A DNA stretch of 64,000 bases, taken from positions 2,232,001 to 2,296,000 of the forward strand of contig NZ_CP017916.1 of the NCBI RefSeq assembly GCF_002119525.1. Reading direction: 5' to 3'. The position numbers were made by a program, and so were the translations under genes. Shown one piece after another: positions 18,371 through 28,825 of the stretch. The stretch comes from Vibrio syngnathi. Lineage in GTDB: Bacteria > Pseudomonadota > Gammaproteobacteria > Enterobacterales > Vibrionaceae. How positions within the stretch are numbered: position 1 is the stretch's first letter; every line of letters starts with the position of its first letter. The notes under the pieces are model-generated. The model saw only the letters and a list, made by a program, of their open reading frames with translations, was not told the DNA's origin and searched no databases.

Positions 18371-19291
18371 ATGAATATAAAAAAGTCTGTTCCATTTTAT
18401 CTTGCTGCACTGTTTTGCTTAACGCCATGGGTAAGCTCACCAACCGCCCTCGTCATCGGTTTCCTACTTGCTAGTTTAGGTTTAGTGCCTGAACATTTGG
18501 AAGTCGGAAAACTCACCAAAAAGCTACTGGCCTATTCTATTGTCGGTTTGGGCTTTGGCATTCAGTTTGAAAAAGCATTAGCAGTGACAGGCGATGGGAT
18601 TGGTTTAATTGTCACGACCATCATTGGTACGTTGGTGATTGGTTGGTTCTTAGCGAAACGAATGGGACTGGATCGCACCACGGGGTACCTTATTTCTTCA
18701 GGCACCGCGATTTGTGGTGGTAGCGCTATCGCAGCCGTAGCCCCCGCGATTAAAGCCGACGATGAACAAATTGGCTTAGCATTAGCCACAGTATTCGTAT
18801 TGAACTCAATCGCCCTATTCTTGTTCCCGATGATTGGCCATGCACTAGAGTTAAGCCAACAAACTTTCGGAACATGGGCTGCCATCGCGATTCATGATAC
18901 CTCCTCTGTAGTCGGCGCAGCATCAGCATATGGCGAAGAAGCTCTGACCACAGCGACAACGTTGAAGCTCGCTCGCGCACTCTGGATCATCCCAATCGCG
19001 TTAGTCAGTGCAATGATCTTCAAGAACGATCAAAAGAAGATTACGATTCCTTACTTCATTTTCTTCTATTGCGCTGCTATTGCTGTTAGTGACTTGCTGC
19101 CACAATTTGAGATGGTCTACCAAGGGATCTTTGATGTGTCCAAACGCGCGTTGGTTGTGTGTCTGTTCTTAATTGGCTGTGGTATTTCTGTAGAGAAGTT
19201 AAAAGCAGCAGGGCCGAAGCCATTGATGTTTGGTATTACGATGTGGACGATGATTTCGACGGGTTCTTTGGCGTGGTTAACCCTTGCTTAG
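18371..19291 (+). CDS. yeiH: YeiH-family (UPF0324) membrane transporter
   Basis: 306 residues with about nine or ten membrane helices. Family blocks are [40 protein letters not shown] and [13 protein letters not shown]. The family is called a putative sulfate exporter, but the substrate is not firmly established. ATG at 18371 has only an AT-rich leader and no strong ribosome site. Single gene behind the inverted repeat at 18257-18291. In E. coli a LysR regulator (YeiE) sits near yeiH; no such gene is here. Confidence 0.85.
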   Translation: MNIKKSVPFYLAALFCLTPWVSSPTALVIGFLLASLGLVPEHLEVGKLTKKLLAYSIVGLGFGIQFEKALAVTGDGIGLIVTTIIGTLVIGWFLAKRMGLDRTTGYLISSGTAICGGSAIAAVAPAIKADDEQIGLALATVFVLNSIALFLFPMIGHALELSQQTFGTWAAIAIHDTSSVVGAASAYGEEALTTATTLKLARALWIIPIALVSAMIFKNDQKKITIPYFIFFYCAAIAVSDLLPQFEMVYQGIFDVSKRALVVCLFLIGCGISVEKLKAAGPKPLMFGITMWTMISTGSLAWLTLA

Positions 19292-19353
19292 TTCGCAAAG
19301 AAACGCTTTAGCTGGTTGTTCGGTTACCTAGACACTCAGATTAGCGAGCAACA

Positions 19354-19386
19354 AAACAAAAAGGCAAAGCTCCTATGGGCTTTACC
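19354..19386 (-). terminator. Rho-independent terminator after the 55-aa membrane protein
   Basis: On the minus strand GGTAAAGC-CCATAGGA-GCTTTGCC forms an 8-bp stem followed by TTTTTGTTTTG. Its position supports a real transcript from the small gene at 19443-19610. Confidence 0.75.
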
Positions 19387-19442
19387 CCTATCGTTTTTAG
19401 TGAAAATATCGTTTGTAGTAAAGATATTCTTTGTTGCAACAA

Positions 19443-19610
19443 TCACAAATCAAACAGGGGCTTATCACTCTTCTTGCTCTCTCTTTTCATTAAAACAAGT
19501 ACCACAACCAGCACAAATGCAGTGAGTTCAGCCAATGAACGAGTCAGTCCTGACGAAACGAGCGCTTGGCCTATTTGCAGCAAAACCGCAATGATGAGGG
19601 CAACTTTCAT
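19443..19610 (-). CDS. Small membrane protein, 55 residues, unknown function
   Basis: A reading frame from ATG 19610 to TGA 19443 gives 55 residues. There are two hydrophobic segments (about 2-19 VALIIAVLLQIG and 29-41 LTAFVLVVVLVLM), then a basic tail KRESKKSDK. AAGG lies at a suitable distance before the ATG, and a good terminator follows the stop. The two-helix layout and positive-inside tail look like a genuine inner-membrane microprotein. No family recognised. It is about 160 bp upstream of menE's stop codon side and is not part of the men operon. Confidence 0.6.
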   Translation of the reverse strand: MKVALIIAVLLQIGQALVSSGLTRSLAELTAFVLVVVLVLMKRESKKSDKPLFDL

Positions 19611-19766
19611 AATAAGACCTTATTCTATAATCCATTATTTATAGGGCTTATTATGATGGATGGTTATAAAGATAATAAATTCTGTTTTGAACTATCTAAT
19701 TGCTAAATTAACTAACCGTCTTCCAATCTAGCAAACAACACACACCTTCCTGATACTTTCGGCCTT

Positions 19767-21197
19767 TTAGTTCCTATGCTGCAACACCCAAGATGCTAAA
19801 CCTGCTCTCGATACTTTGATCCCCTGCTGTTCTTGCTCTGGCATCTGATAATACTCGATAGGAAACTTAAATCGCTCTAGGCTCCCTTGTAACTGTTCTG
19901 CAAACCACTCTATGGTAGGTAGTTCATCACAGTCGACGATCGCAATCGGTCTAAAGCCAAATTCACTGTCTTCAACAGGAACCACAAAGGCTTGTTTAAC
20001 TTCAGGTAATTGGTTGAGTGCTTGTTCAATTTCCTCACAGTGAATATTCTCACCACCAGAAATAAACTGATTATCAGCGCGACCAATAATCGACACTTGT
20101 TCGCCATCCCATACGCCGAGGTCTTTACTGTCGAACCAACCGTTCTCATCCACCAGCGGTGTTAACTCGCCCTGATAGTAATAACCAGAAGCAAGCGTAT
20201 TGCCGCCAATAAAGATACGTTGTTTTTCAATTTTTAGTTGGCGATGGTTAAGGATAAAGCCGGCCGTACTACTGGCATCAATGGGCTTCGCAGTCACTGT
20301 TGAAGCCGCTTCTGTCATGCCGTATCCAAGCCATGTTTCGATACCCATTTGTTGAGCTTCAAGCCCTAGCGCTTCTGGGATGTGGCTACCGCCTAAAAGC
20401 ACATGAGTTAAAGTAAGTGCTTGCTTACTCTGCAATAACCTATGTAGTTGAGTAGCCACTAAAGAGGCATGACTGCAACCTTCTATATCGGTTTCGAGCT
20501 GACCTGACCCAATTTTGATGCAGCCACCAGCCGCCAACCAACGATGAACTATCGCCAATCCCGACACATGGTACATAGGCAAACTCAGTAGCCAAGTATC
20601 GTCTTGTTGATAACAAAACACCTCAAGTAACCCGACCGCCGAATGTAAGTGCTGCTGCAACGTATGCGCCACGGCTTTCGGGTTTCCGGTAGAGCCAGAA
20701 GTGAATACGATGCTCGCTAAAGATTGAGGATTAAAGTTAGGATTTTGCGGTGTTGTTGGTTTGTCATCACCATCGACCTTAACTTCGTTCAAGCAAGGTA
20801 ACGTCACCAATACAGTCTTGAGGTCAACAGCATCAGAATGATCTAACCCACAGCTATCTAATAGCCAAAGGTAACGTCTGTCTAGCTGACCATAGAGGGA
20901 TTCAAGTTTCTGCGTTAAACGAGCTGCTGGCTGATGCATGGTAAACGCACAAACCACCCCCAAATTGAGTGCGGCAAGGTAAACGGGGATCACTTCAGCT
21001 TGATTCTTACCAACAATTGTCAGTACATCACCTTCAGATAGGCCTTGCTGAGATAGCTGTCGTTGGTACTCACTCACCAGCAGAGACACTTGCTGCCAAG
21101 TATAAGCGTGATTAGGAGTCACTAACGCTATTTGATGTGGGTTCTGCTGCGCCCACTGTACCCAGAGCGAGTAATGATTAGATTGTGGGCGCATCAT
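19767..21197 (-). CDS. menE: O-succinylbenzoate-CoA ligase
   Basis: 476 residues of the acyl-adenylate-forming family: SIVFTSGSTGNPKAVAHT is the phosphate-binding loop, GYGMTEAAST the adenine motif, and GRADNQFISGGENI the hinge region. It activates o-succinylbenzoate to its CoA ester in menaquinone synthesis. Last gene of menFDHBCE. Two adjacent ATG codons (21197 and 21194) can start it; neither has a strong ribosome site. I saw no clear terminator behind it. Confidence 0.95.
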   Translation of the reverse strand: MMRPQSNHYSLWVQWAQQNPHQIALVTPNHAYTWQQVSLLVSEYQRQLSQQGLSEGDVLTIVGKNQAEVIPVYLAALNLGVVCAFTMHQPAARLTQKLESLYGQLDRRYLWLLDSCGLDHSDAVDLKTVLVTLPCLNEVKVDGDDKPTTPQNPNFNPQSLASIVFTSGSTGNPKAVAHTLQQHLHSAVGLLEVFCYQQDDTWLLSLPMYHVSGLAIVHRWLAAGGCIKIGSGQLETDIEGCSHASLVATQLHRLLQSKQALTLTHVLLGGSHIPEALGLEAQQMGIETWLGYGMTEAASTVTAKPIDASSTAGFILNHRQLKIEKQRIFIGGNTLASGYYYQGELTPLVDENGWFDSKDLGVWDGEQVSIIGRADNQFISGGENIHCEEIEQALNQLPEVKQAFVVPVEDSEFGFRPIAIVDCDELPTIEWFAEQLQGSLERFKFPIEYYQMPEQEQQGIKVSRAGLASWVLQHRN

Positions 21198-21249
21198 AAG
21201 ATAACCAAGTTAAAGATCGAGAACGGCTTAAGCCAATCGAGCAATCGGC

Positions 21250-22257
21250 CTAAGAAGACCAAATCAATTGCTGCTGTTCAAGCGTTGAAACTGGAAGCGG
21301 ACAACCTGGCCAAGAGACTTCTAGCTGTTGCTGATACAAGCCAATCGTATCCAACCCTGGAACTTCATTAGGTAAGTATTGTTGTGCCAATCGCGCAATC
21401 TGAGTTAAGCCAAGGCTCGACTCAATACTTGAGCTTAAAACAGGCTTAATACCAAGTTGCTGTGCGCGTTCAATGATTGCAACACAACGTTCTACCGAGC
21501 CAATCAAGGTAGGTTTAATCACTACCGCTTTAACACCTGTTAAGTCGCTTAAATCAAACTCTGGATTACGCACTGCCTCTTGCAGGGTTTCATCCCACGC
21601 AATCGCTACACCGTGGTCAATTGCGAACGCCAAGCTATCTTCTGGCTTTTGGCAAGGCTCTTCAATAAAGCTGATGCGCTGACGCAGTGACGGCGAAATG
21701 TACTTAATGAACTGCTTGGCTTTTTCTGGTTTCCACGCACGGTTAGCATCAAGTCTTAGAGTCAAATCCGGAATCGACTCAAGGAATAAACTGACAAGCA
21801 TGCCATCACGGATCGCTTCATAAAGGCCAACTTTTACCTTAGCAACCTTCTCGCCTTCCATCTCATTGAGCACAGGGATCAACTCATCTGGATCGCCAGT
21901 ACACAAAGGCGCAGCTTGATAGTTACCTTCAGCGTTGAGTTCACCTCGTAATTCCATCATCGCCATCGAAAAACCGAAGGCAACAGAAGGATATAACTCA
22001 TCAAAAGGCGTTTGAGGGTTATTGTGGCTCCAAAGCTCTAATTCATGCTGAAGCTGAATACCAGCTTGCTCAGCATCTTCTTGGCTAAAACCAGGCAAAG
22101 GCGCGACTTCACCAAAACCAGTCTTACCATCACACTCAAGTTGAATGATATAGCCAACACGCTCGTTCAGCTTATTATCACGTAGCACCACACCGCTATC
22201 CATAGGTAATTGATAACGATAGAGTTTAGCGTGACGCTGAGAATTCACTGAGTTCAT
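21250..22257 (-). CDS. menC: O-succinylbenzoate synthase
   Basis: 335 residues of the enolase superfamily. Metal ligands are visible in LRLDANRAW, FIEEPC and AWDETLQ, and a catalytic lysine is likely in AVVIKPTLIGS. It dehydrates SHCHC to o-succinylbenzoate. GGAAA precedes the ATG. It lies 52 bp upstream of menE and 75 bp downstream of menB in the same operon. Confidence 0.95.
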   Translation of the reverse strand: MNSVNSQRHAKLYRYQLPMDSGVVLRDNKLNERVGYIIQLECDGKTGFGEVAPLPGFSQEDAEQAGIQLQHELELWSHNNPQTPFDELYPSVAFGFSMAMMELRGELNAEGNYQAAPLCTGDPDELIPVLNEMEGEKVAKVKVGLYEAIRDGMLVSLFLESIPDLTLRLDANRAWKPEKAKQFIKYISPSLRQRISFIEEPCQKPEDSLAFAIDHGVAIAWDETLQEAVRNPEFDLSDLTGVKAVVIKPTLIGSVERCVAIIERAQQLGIKPVLSSSIESSLGLTQIARLAQQYLPNEVPGLDTIGLYQQQLEVSWPGCPLPVSTLEQQQLIWSS

Positions 22258-22332
22258 AAAGTTTCCTAAAAAACGGGGAACATCAAAACAAAACGAGCCG
22301 CTATTAGCGACTCATTTTAAAGAAGAAAAAGA

Positions 22333-23199
22333 CTATGGGTTACGCGGGAACTTGTCGAAGTCCGGTCGACGTTTCTCGTTGAATGCGTTGCGGCCTTCTT
22401 GGCCTTCCTCTGTCATGTAGAACATCATGGTTGCATTACCCGCCAACTCTTGAAGACCAGCTTGGCCGTCACAGTCTGCGTTTAGTGCGGCTTTCAAGCA
22501 ACGCAGCGCCATTGGGCTGTGTTGAAGAACTTCACGACACCAACGAACCGTTTCTTTTTCTAGGTCAGCAACAGGCACGACTGTGTTTACTAGACCCATG
22601 TCCAATGCTTCTTGTGCATCGTAGAAACGACACAGGAACCAAATTTCACGCGCTTTCTTTTGACCAACGATACGAGCCATGTAAGAAGCACCCCAACCGC
22701 CATCGAATGAACCCACTTTAGGACCCGTCTGACCGAACTGCGCGTTTTCAGCGGCAATAGTCAGGTCTGCCATCATGTGAAGTACATGACCGCCACCCAC
22801 TGCCCAGCCAGATACCGCTGCGATAACTGGTTTTGGACAAGTACGAATTTGGCGTTGGAAATCAAGTACGTTCAAGTGGTGAGTACCTGAATCATCTTGA
22901 TAGCCGCCGTAGTCACCACGGATACTTTGGTCACCACCAGAACAGAACGCCTTCTCACCAAGCCCCGTCAAAATGATCACGCCTACTTTCTCGTCGTAAC
23001 GAGCGTCAGCCAGTGCATTGATCATCTCTTTTACGGTTTGTGGACGGAACGCATTGTGCACTTGAGGACGCGCAATCGTGATTTTCGCAATACCATCGTC
23101 AGACTTATGGTATTGAATATCTTCAAATTGACTGCTTTCATCGCGCCAGTTAACGGCTGCGTAAAGTTCTTCTTCTGTGATGCCTACTGTTTTAGCCAT
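22333..23199 (-). CDS. menB: 1,4-dihydroxy-2-naphthoyl-CoA synthase
   Basis: 288 residues of the crotonase fold, nearly identical in blocks to E. coli MenB ([42 protein letters not shown]). It closes the naphthoate ring. ATG 23199 is chosen because a GGGA site lies 9-12 nt before it and the protein then has about the E. coli length; ATG 23211 and an earlier start at 23229 are possible. Part of the men operon. Confidence 0.96.
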   Translation of the reverse strand: MAKTVGITEEELYAAVNWRDESSQFEDIQYHKSDDGIAKITIARPQVHNAFRPQTVKEMINALADARYDEKVGVIILTGLGEKAFCSGGDQSIRGDYGGYQDDSGTHHLNVLDFQRQIRTCPKPVIAAVSGWAVGGGHVLHMMADLTIAAENAQFGQTGPKVGSFDGGWGASYMARIVGQKKAREIWFLCRFYDAQEALDMGLVNTVVPVADLEKETVRWCREVLQHSPMALRCLKAALNADCDGQAGLQELAGNATMMFYMTEEGQEGRNAFNEKRRPDFDKFPRNP

Positions 23200-23301
23200 G
23201 GTGATTCCCATTGTTCTATTAGAGACCACGACTAACGAATAGTCGTGACGGTGTTGCTCTGCTTTTGATAGTGCTTGATACGAAAGAATCGCTCAGTCAG
23301 A

Positions 23302-24102
23302 TTAACGACGACTGGCGATACATTGAATTATCAGGTTGGAAAACAGCTCTGGTTGCTCGAAATGAACATTATGACCAGCGTGATCGACCTGACTATATTC
23401 AAAACCACTATTTTCAGCTAGCTCCATGAATTTACGATCTTTTTCTCCACATACATAATGCAATAAATGCTCATGAGATTTCAATGTGGCACGTAAATCT
23501 GGTTGCTTAGCTAACGATGTAGATAACAACATATTTGCTACGGATACTCCAAGGTTACCACTACGCTTTATGACCAAAGTTTGTCTTTGCTCATGATTTA
23601 GTGAAGAAAAGATGCTTTGTTGATACCAATCGTCTAAAACATCTTCAATCGACTGCTGTGCAAAGCGAACTGCCCACTGCGTATCATGTACTAACCTTTG
23701 TGCTCTCTCTTCATCGCACTCCAAACCAAAGTTACCACCTTCAATGATGACTTTCTCTAGGTTAAGCGTCTCGAAGCAAGGGCTTGTCACCCCATACATA
23801 GCAAGCCTCCCCCCCATAGAGTAGCCGATCATCACGATAGGATAATTATCAGGAAGGTTGTTGAGCGCCAGTTGAGATGTGATGCACTGGACAATTTTAT
23901 TGCAGCAATGGTCAAAGCCTACCGGATCAGTAAAGCGGCTTTGTCCGTGTCCGGGCAAATCTATGCAAAGACGAGGAAAATCCTCGAGGAATGGATGACA
24001 TGCACTCCAATCATCCCCGCTTCCGAGTAAACCATGTAAAAAAACAAGCAAAGGTTTGTCAGAAGATTTTTGTACCGCTGGGTAATAATTGGAGTAAAGC
24101 AT
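23302..24102 (-). CDS. menH: SHCHC synthase (MenH)
   Basis: 266 residues of alpha/beta-hydrolase: oxyanion region HGLLGSGDDW, nucleophile elbow GYSMGG and the C-terminal histidine in DHAGHNVHF. It eliminates pyruvate from SEPHCHC to give SHCHC. The ATG is 9 bp after the menD stop, and the ribosome site AAGGA overlaps that stop, which indicates coupling. Confidence 0.93.
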   Translation of the reverse strand: MLYSNYYPAVQKSSDKPLLVFLHGLLGSGDDWSACHPFLEDFPRLCIDLPGHGQSRFTDPVGFDHCCNKIVQCITSQLALNNLPDNYPIVMIGYSMGGRLAMYGVTSPCFETLNLEKVIIEGGNFGLECDEERAQRLVHDTQWAVRFAQQSIEDVLDDWYQQSIFSSLNHEQRQTLVIKRSGNLGVSVANMLLSTSLAKQPDLRATLKSHEHLLHYVCGEKDRKFMELAENSGFEYSQVDHAGHNVHFEQPELFSNLIIQCIASRR

Positions 24103-24111
24103 GTAAAGTCC

Positions 24112-25836
24112 TTAGGCTAATGCCTCGGTGAGCATTGAACTGAATTGTTTTAGCAGAGTCGACGCTTGTTCGGGAGGCGTCTTAACTTCCACGAGCAAGG
24201 TACCCTGACCCTGTTCGAAATGTTGTTCGACAATGGTTTGGTAGCCGTTCAAGGTTTCTGGCGCAGCGTATCCCAGCTGGAATTGCGCTGCAGCATGTTC
24301 AAAGCTGAAACCATGAGGCATTTGATAAAGTGACTGTTTTTGTTGTTCAGGAACCGGCAACAAATCAAAGATCGCCCCACCGTCGTTGTTAGTCACAACA
24401 ATAACCATTGGCGTTAAATTATGAGTCAGCAGAGCCAGCGAGTTGAGGTCGTACAGTAGAGAAGTATCACCGATTAACATCATCAAAGGATTCTGGTTGG
24501 CTTTCATCACGCCCGCAGCCGTCGCCACCAAGCCATCAATGCCCGATGCACCACGATTACTGTAAACTTGATTCGCAGATATTGATGACAACATATCCAC
24601 CAGCCTTACCATCAAGCTGTTTCCCACAAACAACTCTCTGTCTTTAAGTCTAGTCGACAAATCAACGGCAACACTTAGTTCCGTCAGTTGGTCATTATTG
24701 GATATTTGCGCGAGGGCGAGCTGCTGAACAGTATTTGCGACCTCGATTAAAGGCGTCGCCCAACCAGAATGTTTGCCTAACAAAATTGGCTGGTGTTGCT
24801 CGGTGATCCATGACTCGATATTGGCAACAATATGAGTTTGCGGCAGATGATCTTGGTTTATACGGTGCGCATCAGGTGAAACCACAACATATTGCGTGCA
24901 ATTGAACGAAGCCGCTTGTGACTTTATCCATTGGTTTAATCGCTTAGAAACAATGCGCTCACCAAACTGAAGAATGAAATCACACTGGTTGAGTTGTTCT
25001 TTCGCTACGTCACTCTGCATCCATAGATCATAATGCTTCCAATCACTTGTGACACCTGATTGAGGATCGCAAAAAACTGGCCAGCCTAATGCCGTAGCAA
25101 ACTGCTGAGCTTTTTTCGCCTGTTCAATATCGATCGAACCGAGAATAACCACACCCTTACGTCCAAGATACTCACCTGGAGCAATCAGTTGTGTATTCAC
25201 TTGATTAGGTAAAAACGTTTGGCAGTAACAACCTGTTCCCGACTTCCACCCAGAGATACTGGATGTGTATTCCGCATACATTTCCGCGCTATTCGCAGAA
25301 TATAGAGGCTCAGGGAACGGACAGTTGATATGAATCGCACCACCAACATTGCGTTGTTTTACCAGCGCGTTATCAACGGATGTCAGAAGCCAATTCAATG
25401 AAATCTGTGTGGTTGGACTGGGTAGATTTAAAGCACTTTCAACATGGGAAGAAAAAATACCCTGTTGCTGAATCGCTTGATTGGCCCCACAGCCAACCAA
25501 GTCGATGGGTCGATCAGAAGTCAGTAGAATCAACTTCTCTCGTGTCAAACCCGATTCAGCGGTCGCAGGAAGAAGGTTAGCGACAGCAGTACCAGAGGTA
25601 ACAATCACGGCAACTGGCTTATCACTGGCTTTAGCTAAACCTAAAGCTAAGAATCCAAGACCACGCTCATCAAAGTGCGTGTGTAAGGTTAACTTGGGAT
25701 TAGCTTCCGCTTCGAGAGTTAACGGTGTCGAGCGAGAGCCCGGCGCAACACAAACATGCTCAACACCACTGCGTGTTAACTCTTCAAGTAACGTGTTACA
25801 CCAAACTCTATTCAATACGGCTTGGTCGTGATTCAT
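24112..25836 (-). CDS. menD: SEPHCHC synthase (MenD)
   Basis: 574 residues of thiamine-diphosphate enzyme: CVAPGSRSTPL at the N-terminus, the RGASGIDGL segment, and IGDTSLLYDLNSL in the metal/ThDP site. It condenses isochorismate with 2-oxoglutarate. The start at 25836 overlaps the menF stop as ATGA; the open frame reaches further upstream (to 25911) but only over menF. Second gene of the operon. Confidence 0.96.
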   Translation of the reverse strand: MNHDQAVLNRVWCNTLLEELTRSGVEHVCVAPGSRSTPLTLEAEANPKLTLHTHFDERGLGFLALGLAKASDKPVAVIVTSGTAVANLLPATAESGLTREKLILLTSDRPIDLVGCGANQAIQQQGIFSSHVESALNLPSPTTQISLNWLLTSVDNALVKQRNVGGAIHINCPFPEPLYSANSAEMYAEYTSSISGWKSGTGCYCQTFLPNQVNTQLIAPGEYLGRKGVVILGSIDIEQAKKAQQFATALGWPVFCDPQSGVTSDWKHYDLWMQSDVAKEQLNQCDFILQFGERIVSKRLNQWIKSQAASFNCTQYVVVSPDAHRINQDHLPQTHIVANIESWITEQHQPILLGKHSGWATPLIEVANTVQQLALAQISNNDQLTELSVAVDLSTRLKDRELFVGNSLMVRLVDMLSSISANQVYSNRGASGIDGLVATAAGVMKANQNPLMMLIGDTSLLYDLNSLALLTHNLTPMVIVVTNNDGGAIFDLLPVPEQQKQSLYQMPHGFSFEHAAAQFQLGYAAPETLNGYQTIVEQHFEQGQGTLLVEVKTPPEQASTLLKQFSSMLTEALA

Positions 25837-27155
25837 GATGCCACACCCAGCGGTGGGTGATCTGAAATTAAGCTCAGTAAGGTCGACATTTTTTTGTTCA
25901 ATTCTTGCCACTCATGCTCAGCAACCGATCCCGGCACGATCCCCGCGCCCGCAAACAGCTGTACTTGATCGTTTACAACCAATGCACTTCGAATTGCCAC
26001 ACAGAACTCCGCACGTTGATGGCTAATGTAACCGACTGAACCGGCATACCAACCTCGTGCAAACGGTTCATGTTCAAGAATAAAGTCCATCGCCTCTTTA
26101 CGCGGTAGACCTGCTACAGCAGCGGTTGGCTGCAATGCTGCAAGCAACTGAACACCGTTGATACCATTTTTAAGTTGAGCGTGAATATTGCGCTTCAAAT
26201 GCTGCACCTTACGCAGACGCACAAGACGGGCATCTTTTTCAACATGCACCGTTTGGGAATGAGGTGTCAGGCGCTCAATGATATCGTCGACTACATATTG
26301 GTTTTCATTGAGGTTCTTGCTGTCTTGAGAAAGCCAGTTGGCTAACTCCATATCCTCGGTTGCGTTCTCCCCGCGACCAATGGTTCCCGCTAGCGCTTCG
26401 GTATCAAGCTCAGTACCATGTCGGCTATACAAGCGCTCTGGCGTCGAACCGATAAAGCTGTGTTTCGAATCCAGCACCAACATAAAGTGAAAACTGTGAT
26501 GATTTTGCAGATAACTGGCTTTAAGTAATTGAGCCGCACAGATTGGCGCATCAAGCTGCAACGTGGTTTTACGCGCTAAAACAACTTTCTTGTACTCTTC
26601 GTCGCTAATGCCCTGAAGCACTTTATCGACCAAATTACCCCACTGTTCTCGTTCTGGAACGTGGTCAATCTGTTCAATGTGAGCCGACAAAGGTGCCAAT
26701 ATCGCCGCTTCTACAGAAAGCTTATTCAAAGCGTTAATGGAGGCAACGCGATCCGGAGACAAATTAACGGCTAGTGACCATGTATTGTCAAAACGGATCA
26801 ATTCAACCTGAGGAAGGAAGAAAAACGATTCCATACAACGACGGTTCTTTGCGGTATGTCCATCAAACGAACGTCCGCCCCAAATTCGTTGGTCTTCGCC
26901 AAGAATAGCGTACGCCGGAGCGGGATCGGAGAAAGTATGCAGTTGACCGAGTGCAACGACCTCTTCACGAGTATCGCGCGACTGCCAGTAGAACTTAGGA
27001 AAGAGCGGTTGAGCATGAAGCCATTCAATAAATGCAAACGATGGTTTTTGCGTTAGAACTTCAACACAACGAACTTCGCTTGCTTGGGCATTTTGTACTC
27101 GCTCAATCAAAGCGGAGATAGTTTGCTGGAAATGTGACAAATCGACCTCGTTCAC
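25833..27155 (-). CDS. menF: Isochorismate synthase (menaquinone-specific)
   Basis: 440 residues of the chorismate-binding family: KVVLARKTTLQL, FIGSTPERLY, EALAGTIGRGE, LQPTAAVAGLPR and AGAGIVPGS. It opens menaquinone synthesis by isomerising chorismate. The frame begins at GTG 27155 without a good ribosome site. An in-frame TTG at 27140 has GAGG five bases upstream and would match the E. coli N-terminus better, so the true start is open. The stop overlaps menD (ATGA). Divergent from alaA, with a 281-bp shared promoter region that contains ATGGG-CAGTA-CCCAT at 27189-27203. Confidence 0.94.
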   Translation of the reverse strand: MNEVDLSHFQQTISALIERVQNAQASEVRCVEVLTQKPSFAFIEWLHAQPLFPKFYWQSRDTREEVVALGQLHTFSDPAPAYAILGEDQRIWGGRSFDGHTAKNRRCMESFFFLPQVELIRFDNTWSLAVNLSPDRVASINALNKLSVEAAILAPLSAHIEQIDHVPEREQWGNLVDKVLQGISDEEYKKVVLARKTTLQLDAPICAAQLLKASYLQNHHSFHFMLVLDSKHSFIGSTPERLYSRHGTELDTEALAGTIGRGENATEDMELANWLSQDSKNLNENQYVVDDIIERLTPHSQTVHVEKDARLVRLRKVQHLKRNIHAQLKNGINGVQLLAALQPTAAVAGLPRKEAMDFILEHEPFARGWYAGSVGYISHQRAEFCVAIRSALVVNDQVQLFAGAGIVPGSVAEHEWQELNKKMSTLLSLISDHPPLGVAS

Positions 27156-27436
27156 ATCTAAATTATTATTATATTAGTTTGATACTTTATGGGCAGTACC
27201 CATTTAGATCAAGAATGTACTATATCTTTTGAACATTCCTGTGATTTTAAGCGATCCCATCCCTTTATTCATCTTAGCGAGTAACCACAAAAGCGATTAA
27301 TTAAAATTTAGAAATGAGTGACAACAAAAAGACCAAACGTGACACTGAAATTCGACATTCATCAGATTTTTATTCTATCAAACGTCATTTTGCGGTACTT
27401 TAATAAAGTATTTAAATTAATTTCAGGAAATCGGCA

Positions 27437-28669
27437 ATGCAAAATATCGGGATGTCGTCAAAACTCAACAGCGTATGCTACGAAATCAGGGGGCCTGTAC
27501 TCAAACATGCTAAGCGCATGGAAGAAGAAGGGCATAAAATACTGAAGCTTAATATTGGTAACCCCGCCCCATTTGGTTTTGACGCCCCTGATGAAATCCT
27601 TGTTGACGTAATCCGTAACCTGCCGACATCTCAGGGTTACTGTGACTCAAAAGGCATCTATTCAGCCCGCAAAGCGGTTGTTCAGCACTACCAGAAAAAA
27701 GGCCTACGTAACCTTGATGTAGAAGACGTTTACATTGGTAACGGCGCATCAGAGCTTATCGTTATGTCTATGCAGGCGCTACTGGATAATGGTGATGAAA
27801 TATTAGTTCCCGCTCCGGACTACCCACTATGGACAGCGTCTGTTGCGCTTTCTGGTGGTACACCGGTTCACTACATGTGTGATGAAGATGCTGATTGGTA
27901 TCCAGATTTAGACGACATGCGCGCGAAGATCTCACCAAAGACGCGCGGCATCGTTCTTATCAACCCAAACAACCCAACAGGCGCGGTTTACAGCCGTGAT
28001 TTCCTGTTACAAGTTGTTGAGATTGCTCGTGAGCACGGTTTGATCATCTTCGCTGATGAAATCTACGACAAAGTACTTTACGACGGTGCGGTACACACTT
28101 CAGTTGCAACGCTTGCCGAAGATGTATTAATGGTCACATTCAATGGCCTGTCTAAAGCTTACCGTGTATGCGGCTTCCGTGGTGGTTGGATGTTCTTAAC
28201 AGGTCCGAAACACATAGCGAAAGGCTACGTTGAAGGGCTAGAAATGCTGGCCTCGATGCGTTTATGTGCCAACGTACCGATGCAGCATGCCATCCAAACG
28301 GCACTGGGTGGTTATCAGAGTATCAATGAATTGATTCTTCCTGGTGGTCGACTACTCGAACAACGTGATCGTGCATGGGAACTGATCAACAAGATCCCTG
28401 GCGTTTCTTGTGTGAAACCAAAAGGCGCGATGTACCTATTCCCTAAGATCGACACCAACATGTACAACATCAAAGACGATCAGAAGTTTGTGCTCGATTT
28501 CCTTAAACAAGAGAAGGTGCTACTAGTTCAAGGTACTGGCTTCAACTGGCCGAAGCCGGATCACTTCCGCATCGTGACTCTACCGCACATCGAAGATCTA
28601 GAAATCGCGATTGGTCGTCTAGAGCGCTTCTTACAGACCTACAGCCAAGACGACATCGTCGAAGGTTAA
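27437..28669 (+). CDS. alaA: Alanine-synthesising transaminase
   Basis: 410 residues, class I aminotransferase, with long blocks shared with E. coli AlaA (KLNIGNPAPFGFDAPDEIL, PAPDYPLWTA, NPNNPTGAVYS). The PLP lysine is in FNGLSKAYRVCG. It makes alanine from pyruvate and glutamate. CAGGAAA precedes the ATG. The alaA-yfbR order is the same as in E. coli, but here a terminator and a dispersed repeat separate the two. Confidence 0.95.
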   Translation: MQNIGMSSKLNSVCYEIRGPVLKHAKRMEEEGHKILKLNIGNPAPFGFDAPDEILVDVIRNLPTSQGYCDSKGIYSARKAVVQHYQKKGLRNLDVEDVYIGNGASELIVMSMQALLDNGDEILVPAPDYPLWTASVALSGGTPVHYMCDEDADWYPDLDDMRAKISPKTRGIVLINPNNPTGAVYSRDFLLQVVEIAREHGLIIFADEIYDKVLYDGAVHTSVATLAEDVLMVTFNGLSKAYRVCGFRGGWMFLTGPKHIAKGYVEGLEMLASMRLCANVPMQHAIQTALGGYQSINELILPGGRLLEQRDRAWELINKIPGVSCVKPKGAMYLFPKIDTNMYNIKDDQKFVLDFLKQEKVLLVQGTGFNWPKPDHFRIVTLPHIEDLEIAIGRLERFLQTYSQDDIVEG

Positions 28670-28743
28670 TTGGCACAAAGAAAGATGACTACAATTTGCT
28701 GTTTTAAAAGACTTTAACTTGTAATCAATCACTTCTATGCTTA

Positions 28744-28770
28744 AAGGGCTCCTGCTTGGGAGCCTTTTTT
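28744..28770 (+). terminator. Rho-independent terminator after alaA
   Basis: GGCTCC-TGCTTG-GGAGCC stem with flanking A/T pairs, followed by TTTTTTGTA, about 75 bp past the alaA stop. Confidence 0.85.
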
Positions 28771-28825
28771 GTATCCGCTGTCTCGTATCCCTGTGCAAAC
28801 ACAAGATACGAGTGGAGTATTGTTT

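Noticed and set aside
19316..19644. Plus-strand frames at 19316-19525 and 19375-19644
   Set aside because: Opposite to the better supported 55-residue gene and its terminator; no protein features.
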